Source: Parapedobacter flavus
GTDB taxonomy: Bacteria; Bacteroidota; Bacteroidia; Sphingobacteriales; Sphingobacteriaceae
Reading direction: 5' to 3'
DNA: 64,000 nucleotides
Assembly: GCF_035818675.1 (NCBI RefSeq)
Contig: NZ_JAYKZZ010000006.1
Coordinates: 1 to 64,000 of the forward strand
In this document: positions 59,598-64,000 of the stretch, piece after piece
Position numbering within the stretch: the stretch's first letter is position 1
Layout: each line of letters opens with the position of its first letter
Translations under genes and position numbers: made by a program
Notes under the pieces: model-generated
What the model was told of the DNA's origin: nothing
The model's database searches: none
What the model saw: the letters and a program-made list of their open reading frames with translations, nothing else

Positions 59598-59729
59598 ATG
59601 CTAATCTATACTGTCCCGATTACTCAAAGATAAGGGAAAAATGGCACTTAGTCAATTGCTAGCATATTTTCTCTACTTAAAGTTTCAGGTTTTCTCATAT
59701 GAGATTGTAGGGGCAGTGTGAAAGCCCGT

Positions 59730-60031
59730 TTTTTGCTTGTATGGAAAAAGAAACACATATAAGCACAAGATATGGAAAGGGGAGCACCGGAATTCATACT
59801 GCGGTTCCCCCGCAGTTAAGCGATGGCGGCTCGGATGGGGTGCCCCTAAGAAATAACACCTCTTCCCTGCACAAACCGGCGGTGCTGGTAACGATGTTAC
59901 CGGAGCCATCGCAAGGGACGCATGGCACGGCGATAGGTGCTGAACTATACCACCCGGGCCCCGCGCTGCCGAGGCAGCAGCGCGGTGACGGTGGGGCGGA
60001 GCAGGTCAAAGCGAAAGGGTGGAAGGCCTTG
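59730..60031 (+). repeat. Dispersed 0.3-kb repeat, copy 2
   Basis: Same orientation as 7294-7589. It carries a 6-base insertion after ATAAGCACAAGA and about a dozen substitutions. The flanks are unrelated to copy 1. Similarity stops at AAGGCCTTG, as in copy 1. Confidence 0.8.
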
Positions 60032-60055
60032 AACAATGAACGAATAAATAGTTAA
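59741..60055 (+). CDS. Doubtful protein read through repeat copy 2
   Basis: A 104-residue frame, nearly all of it inside the repeat; it ends NNERINS shortly after the repeat boundary. Copy 1 continues for 119 more residues, so this would be a truncated form. All codon differences to copy 1 change the amino acid, which argues against a conserved protein. Confidence 0.2.
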   Translation: MEKETHISTRYGKGSTGIHTAVPPQLSDGGSDGVPLRNNTSSLHKPAVLVTMLPEPSQGTHGTAIGAELYHPGPALPRQQRGDGGAEQVKAKGWKALNNERINS

Positions 60056-60130
60056 ATTCGAAATGTCAAGTGACATCTTAATGAGAAAGAACCCTGGATA
60101 AGTTAACAGCCAATTTTAAAACGGAATTGA

Positions 60131-60916
60131 ATGAACAGAACGTCTAAAGTTGTACTGACCACCTTACTATCATTTGGAATCTATTTTCTAATAGACGAAA
60201 CGTACTTTAAAGAAATAAGGCAATGGTTTTATGAATTTATTGATCAATGGGGAATCAGCCACATAATGGCATACTTAATTGTCGGAATTCCAATTTTTAT
60301 AGGAACACTGATTCTTCACAAAAAGAACAAATTCTTTCACAGCTTAGGACTTGACAAATGCTTGCTTCTCAAAGGAATGGTCTTTTCGCTGTTGTGCACG
60401 CTACCAATGTTCATAGGTTTTGCACTACTTTTTGACGTTAACACCGATTTTTCCCAAAACATCTTGCTAATCTCAATAATTGCGGCTGCACTTTTTGAGG
60501 AAACCTATTTTAGGGGATTCTTATTTGGACAGATTTATAGATACACGAGTTGGGGATTCATCCCATCGGTTTTGATTGGGGCAATTTTGTTCGGACTAAT
60601 ACATTTATATCAAGGAACTGACTTAAGTGAATTAGCAGGAATTTTTCTAATTACGTTTTTGGGAGGTGTTTTATATGCTTGGGTTTATGTCGAGTGGAAT
60701 TACAACTTGTGGGTTCCAATATTTCTTCATTTGTTTATGAATTTATCGTGGGGATTGTTTTCGGTAGCAGATAATGCGCTTGGCGGAACATATGCAAATA
60801 TTTTTAGGCTAATCACCGTATTTCTGATAATTGGGCTGACGGTAGCGTATAAAATAAAGAACAAACTCGACTTCAATATAAATATACGGACACTGTTAAT
60901 GAAAGAAACTGATTAA
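60131..60916 (+). CDS. CPBP-family intramembrane metalloprotease
   Basis: A 261-residue protein with about eight membrane helices. The CPBP (Abi) motifs are E123-E-x3-R128 (FEETYFRG), H158 (GLIHLYQG) and H200-x3-N204 (FLHLFMNLSW). The family includes CAAX-type proteases and bacteriocin self-immunity proteins; no bacteriocin gene was seen nearby. The gene is clearly AT-richer than the window, a sign of transfer. Confidence 0.9.
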   Translation: MNRTSKVVLTTLLSFGIYFLIDETYFKEIRQWFYEFIDQWGISHIMAYLIVGIPIFIGTLILHKKNKFFHSLGLDKCLLLKGMVFSLLCTLPMFIGFALLFDVNTDFSQNILLISIIAAALFEETYFRGFLFGQIYRYTSWGFIPSVLIGAILFGLIHLYQGTDLSELAGIFLITFLGGVLYAWVYVEWNYNLWVPIFLHLFMNLSWGLFSVADNALGGTYANIFRLITVFLIIGLTVAYKIKNKLDFNINIRTLLMKETD

Positions 60917-61050
60917 AACGGTAATCTTACCTAAAAGCAAGTATGCTTATAACCGTAATCTTATGTGAATACAGCTGGCTTAAACGGACTTGAGATTTTT
61001 TCAGCTATTTTATTGATTGTGTGTAAGATATAAATATCTTTTGTAATATT

Positions 61051-61106
61051 AAAAAAAGAGAAACCCGTCACTTTGTAAGCAACGGGTCTCCGCCCCAATG
61101 GGGTGA
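61051..61106 (+). repeat. Modular intergenic repeat, locus 5 (module C only)
   Basis: AAAAAAAGAGAAACCCGTCA, the ACCCGTC/AACGGGT hairpin and CGCCCCAATGGGGT; similarity ends there. It lies just before the Smr gene, whose -7 box starts 14 bases later. Confidence 0.75.
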
Positions 61107-61119
61107 CCTAGAAATTCCA

Positions 61120-61127
61120 TACTTTTG
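61120..61127 (+). promoter_or_regulatory. -7 box of the Smr gene
   Basis: TACTTTTG matches TAnnTTTG, with the ATG 4 bases later. The upstream -33 position falls in module C of the repeat and has no TTTG. Confidence 0.45.
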
Positions 61128-61131
61128 TTGT

Positions 61132-61425
61132 ATGGCATCGGTACAGGAAGTAGACTTGCATATCAAGGCGTTCATGCGCAACACCTCGGGGCTAAGTAAC
61201 GAGCAAATGGTACAGCTAAGCATAGAGCGCATGCGGGTTGCACTCGACAAGGCCATTGAGCAGCGCCAACGGGAAATCCGCTTCATCCATGGGCATGGAA
61301 CCGGCACATTGCGCGAGCGGGTATACCACGAACTGCGGGTTTACCAGCAAAGGGGGCGCATCGAATCGTTTGAACCCTCGTTTTTCAACTTGGGCGTGGT
61401 AAATGTGATTATCCATTACGGATAA
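61132..61425 (+). CDS. Stand-alone Smr-domain protein
   Basis: A 97-residue protein formed almost entirely by a small MutS-related domain: VQEVDLHIKAF with the DLH motif, then IRFIHGHGTGTLRERVYHEL with HGxG. Such domains nick or cut nucleic acid. In Bacteroidota the domain often ends a DUF2027 protein of over 300 residues; here it stands alone with its own -7 box, so it is either a short form or a transplanted C-terminus. Confidence 0.88.
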   Translation: MASVQEVDLHIKAFMRNTSGLSNEQMVQLSIERMRVALDKAIEQRQREIRFIHGHGTGTLRERVYHELRVYQQRGRIESFEPSFFNLGVVNVIIHYG

Positions 61426-61441
61426 GGACGGTCTGCAATGC

Positions 61442-61640
61442 GAAAGCCCCGAAACGGGGAGAGTCGGGGGGAGGGGTCGGCTCTGTTTTGTTGCAGCGAT
61501 TTTGTTAAGAGATGTTAAATAGATGGTACGGTAGCGAAAGGCACTAAAAAAAGAGAAACCCGTCACTGTGTAAGCAACGGGTCTCCGCCCCAATGGGGTT
61601 AGGGGCTATCAACCTAAACCTATGTCTTAAACGAAGAAGC
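61442..61640 (+). repeat. Modular intergenic repeat, locus 6 (modules A, B, C)
   Basis: A begins 17 bases behind the Smr stop (GAAAGCCCCGAAACGGGGAG) but its hairpin is damaged. B (TTTTGTTGCAGCGATTTTGT) and a full C (hairpin 61554-61586, CGCCCCAATGGGGTTAGGGG, AACCTAAACCTATG tail) follow. Confidence 0.78.
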
Positions 61641-61771
61641 TAACGCTTTATTTTGCCGGATTTGATTTTTTGGTTTTGCGGCTACGGGGGAGTTGGTACT
61701 GGCGAGCGTTTAAATCGAAAAATAACCATACATTTAACACCAATTTTACCTGCTATGAGCAAAATCAATAA

Positions 61772-61849
61772 TCGGACAGGGGGCTGTTTGTGCTTCCCGA
61801 AATCAAGAATAAATCGTTGGAACAACTGCAACAAGAACTGACCGGCTAA
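61772..61849 (+). pseudogene. C-terminal remnant of a sugar transporter gene
   Basis: A 25-codon frame reads RGLFVLPEIKNKSLEQLQQE, LTG, stop. It resembles the PETKGxSLEE end of major-facilitator sugar porters. The stop overlaps the aldolase ATG as TAATG, the kind of coupling expected in a catabolic operon. The rest of the transporter is missing. Confidence 0.45.
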
Positions 61850-62469
61850 TGAACGATATGACAAAAAAAGAAATTATAGCAAAGATAGAAGCGGAGCGGC
61901 TCATTGCCATTGTGCGGTTGGCCGAGGAGGCCGAAGTGTTACCTACGGTAGCGAGGCTGGTAGCTTCCGGCGTGCGCGTATTGGAAATAACGAGCAATAC
62001 CCCCGGATACGGAGAGGCCATTCAGCAGGCTCGCGAGCGGTTCCCAGAGGTGTTAATCGGTGCCGGAACGATACTGAATGATACGCTGGCGAGCGAGGCG
62101 CTATCGTACGGTGCCCAGTTTCTGGTCACCCCCAACACGAATGTGGCGGTGATAGCAACAGCACATCGCGCCGGGACGCCCGTGGTGATGGGGGCGCTTA
62201 CGCCAACGGAGGTTGCCGAAGGGATAAACCATGGCGCGGATTTCATTAAGCTATTTCCGGCATCGGCAATGGGACCGGCCTACCTGAAAGCACTGTTGGG
62301 CCCTTATAACGGCATCCGGATGATCGCCGTGGGTGGCGTTGATTTTTCCAATGCCGATGACTGGTTCCGGGCCGGCGCTGTGGGTGTGGGCATGGGCGGG
62401 AGCCTCCTATCGGACGATCCATCAACCATTGGCCAGTCCATTGCCAAATTGCACACTTTCAGATCATAA
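61849..62469 (+). CDS. dgoA: KDPG/KDPGal aldolase
   Basis: A 206-residue class I aldolase. The catalytic Glu is E46 (VLEITSN) and the Schiff-base Lys K134 (DFIKLFPASAMGP), with GAGTIL and TPNTN phosphate and substrate loops. It splits 2-keto-3-deoxy-6-phosphogalactonate (or -gluconate) to pyruvate and glyceraldehyde 3-phosphate. The neighbouring galactonate dehydratase gene favours the galactonate form. A second Met three codons on (61858) is possible. A kinase for 2-keto-3-deoxygalactonate is not in the window. Confidence 0.88.
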   Translation: MNDMTKKEIIAKIEAERLIAIVRLAEEAEVLPTVARLVASGVRVLEITSNTPGYGEAIQQARERFPEVLIGAGTILNDTLASEALSYGAQFLVTPNTNVAVIATAHRAGTPVVMGALTPTEVAEGINHGADFIKLFPASAMGPAYLKALLGPYNGIRMIAVGGVDFSNADDWFRAGAVGVGMGGSLLSDDPSTIGQSIAKLHTFRS

Positions 62470-62480
62470 ACCGTATAACC

Positions 62481-63641
62481 ATGCAAGATAAATTGATCAT
62501 TGAAAAACTGGAGTTGTTCACCGTGCCACCGCGGTGGCTTTTCCTCAAGGTAACCACGAAGGACGGGGTCATTGGATGGGGGGAGCCTGTGGTGGAAGGC
62601 CGTGCAGATACGGTGGCTGCCTGTGTGCGGGAACTGGAATCATACGTGGTGGGTCGGTCCGCCCACGATATTCAAGATATGTGGCAGGTATTGTACCGCG
62701 GCGGCTTTTACCGGGGCGGCCCCATATTGATGAGTGCCATCTCGGGCATCGACCAGGCCCTCTGGGATATCAAGGGCAAGTCGGTAGGCCTGCCGGTATA
62801 CCAGTTGCTGGGTGGCGCTGTGCGCCAACAGATGAAAATGTATTGCTGGATCGGCGGCGACCACCCCGAGGTCGTGATCAGCCAGGCGCGCGATCGGATA
62901 AACGAAGGGTATACCGCCGTGAAGATGAATGCCACCGGGGCGATGGACTGGATAGCCGCCCAGCGGGATATCACCAACGTGGTGGAGAACATCCGGCTGC
63001 TGCGCGAGGAGTTCGGCGACCAGCTCGACATCGGATTGGATTTCCACGGCCGGGTGCACAAGGGAATGGTACGCCGGCTGATCGACGAGCTGGCCCCCTA
63101 TAAACCCATGTTTATCGAAGAGCCGGTATTGAGTGAAAATTCCGAAGCGCTGGCACAGATTGCCGCTTACAGCAGTATTCCCATTGCTACGGGCGAGCGA
63201 ATGTTTTCGCGGTGGGATTTCAAGCACGTTTTGCATGATGGCCACGTGGATATCGTCCAACCCGACCTCAGCCATGCGGGTGGCATTTCTGAGGTGATGC
63301 GGATAGCGGCGATGGCAGAGGCGTATGATGTGGCCGTTGCGCCGCATTGCCCGCTCGGCCCGATATCTCTTGCTGCGGCGCTCAACGTCGATTTCGCTTG
63401 CATCAACGCCTTCATCCAGGAAAGCAGCATCGGCATCCATTACAACCAGGGCTTCGACCTGTTGGATTATGTGGCTAATCCGGAAGATTTTTCGGTCAAA
63501 GACGGGTATATTCAGTTGTTCCAGCGCCCCGGGCTCGGGGTGGAAATTGATGAGCAGGCAGTTCGCCGGGCCCAAGCGGTGGGGCACCAATGGAAGAATC
63601 CGATTTGGCGTTTAAAAGACGGTAGTTTGGCCGAATGGTAG
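62481..63641 (+). CDS. dgoD: D-galactonate dehydratase
   Basis: A 386-residue enolase-superfamily enzyme. The N-terminal cap reads IIEKLELFTVPPRWLFLKVT; the barrel has the metal ligands in LDFHGRVH, FIEEPV and ATGERMFSRW, and the catalytic His in VAPHCPLGPI. It turns D-galactonate into 2-keto-3-deoxygalactonate. It lies 11 bases behind the aldolase gene. Length and all motifs are normal. Confidence 0.92.
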   Translation: MQDKLIIEKLELFTVPPRWLFLKVTTKDGVIGWGEPVVEGRADTVAACVRELESYVVGRSAHDIQDMWQVLYRGGFYRGGPILMSAISGIDQALWDIKGKSVGLPVYQLLGGAVRQQMKMYCWIGGDHPEVVISQARDRINEGYTAVKMNATGAMDWIAAQRDITNVVENIRLLREEFGDQLDIGLDFHGRVHKGMVRRLIDELAPYKPMFIEEPVLSENSEALAQIAAYSSIPIATGERMFSRWDFKHVLHDGHVDIVQPDLSHAGGISEVMRIAAMAEAYDVAVAPHCPLGPISLAAALNVDFACINAFIQESSIGIHYNQGFDLLDYVANPEDFSVKDGYIQLFQRPGLGVEIDEQAVRRAQAVGHQWKNPIWRLKDGSLAEW

Positions 63642-63725
63642 TTGCTTGATGTTTTGTACGATGCGATGATGAAGGAATACTTAGCTTGTCGGAAAAAGTT
63701 TCACAGACAATTAGTTTTCTACGAT

Positions 63726-64000
63726 ATGCGGCTCTACATTACCTTATTTTTCTCAATGCTGGCATTTGCAGGGTGCCAGGCACCCCAACCGTTTTCGGAA
63801 GCCGACTGGGCATATCCCGGTGGAACCGCCGGCCAGACCAAGTATTCGTCGCTGGATCAGATCAACACATCCAACGTGGCCGATCTCGAAGTGGCGTGGG
63901 TGTTTCATTCGGGCGTGAAATCAGGCAACGTGCAGATGAATCCCCTCATCGTAGACGGTACGGTCTATATCACCACGCCCTTGCAGGAGGTGGTTGCATT
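63726..64000 (+). CDS. PQQ-type dehydrogenase-like lipoprotein, 5-prime part
   Basis: The frame runs off the window after 91 codons. A lipobox ends the signal peptide (LAFAGC, C17). The opening DWAYPGGTAGQTKYSSLDQI, NTSNVADLEVAWVFHSG is typical of pyrroloquinoline-quinone beta-propeller dehydrogenases of the glucose dehydrogenase kind. Behind dgoA and dgoD it may oxidise galactose or another aldose to the aldonate outside the cytoplasm. Confidence 0.82.
   Translation, partial: MRLYITLFFSMLAFAGCQAPQPFSEADWAYPGGTAGQTKYSSLDQINTSNVADLEVAWVFHSGVKSGNVQMNPLIVDGTVYITTPLQEVVA

Overview
The window is from a member of the Bacteroidota, most likely Sphingobacteriaceae of the Parapedobacter/Olivibacter kind (inference). 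The reasons are three SusC/SusD pairs, ECF sigma/FecR regulation of TonB receptors, promoters of the TTTG-N20-TAnnTTTG type, many start codons only 4 to 8 bases behind the -7 box, and a base composition near 50 percent GC. AT-richer islands (about 1-800, 17.4-20.3 kb, 49.6-50.2 kb, 56.3-56.7 kb, 60.1-61.0 kb) carry toxin-antitoxin, HEPN and CPBP-type accessory genes.

Layout. 0.1-0.8 kb: MntA/HepT toxin-antitoxin pair. 0.8-3.7 kb (minus): a small phage-like cassette (HTH protein, fibronectin-type protein, DUF5675 protein, two short proteins, one membrane-spanning). Its gaps hold a 15-unit array of exact 21-bp period and three copies of a covarying stem-loop element. 3.9-7.2 kb (plus): five overlapping genes for a secreted protein, a membrane protein, a NarL-type kinase, its response regulator and a Crp-like protein. 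7.3-8.5 kb: copy 1 of a 0.3-kb dispersed repeat and a secreted protein. 8.5-17.0 kb (minus): metalloprotease, TlpA-like thioredoxin, SusC and SusD, read here as a peptide-use operon. 17.0-21.4 kb: accessory region with XRE protein, coiled-coil membrane protein, HEPN/zinc-ribbon protein, FecR fragment, orphan antitoxin and gene remnants.

21.5-38.2 kb (minus): one large polysaccharide-utilisation-like locus. An ECF sigma factor and FecR sit before a SusC with an STN signalling domain, then SusD, a second SusC/SusD pair, a DUF1735-type lipoprotein, two metallophosphoesterases and a GH5 hydrolase. 38.4-43.1 kb: rifampin ADP-ribosyltransferase, membrane endonuclease/phosphatase-fold protein, frameshifted cupin gene, and a DUF4143 ATPase behind three operator-like iterons. 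43.2-49.3 kb (plus): second ECF sigma/FecR/TonB-receptor unit, ending in a purple-acid-phosphatase-like protein. 49.6-59.6 kb: DUF4160/DUF2442 pair, serine hydrolase, sulfatase, large unknown lipoprotein, truncated ORF6N gene, second DUF4143 ATPase, Crp-like regulator, PIN/DUF2281 toxin-antitoxin pair. 59.7-64.0 kb: repeat copy 2, CPBP protease, Smr protein, then a galactonate pathway (KDPGal-type aldolase, galactonate dehydratase, start of a PQQ-type dehydrogenase).

Three things stand out beyond the genes. The RNA-like elements at 1332-1591 have mismatches that become G-U pairs only in one shared orientation. A modular repeat occurs six times, always in plus orientation in gaps behind plus-strand genes. 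Pieces of genes present in the window (arr tail, FecR tail, endonuclease N-terminus) recur as 50-75-bp fragments elsewhere in it. No tRNA, rRNA, CRISPR array or transposase was seen.
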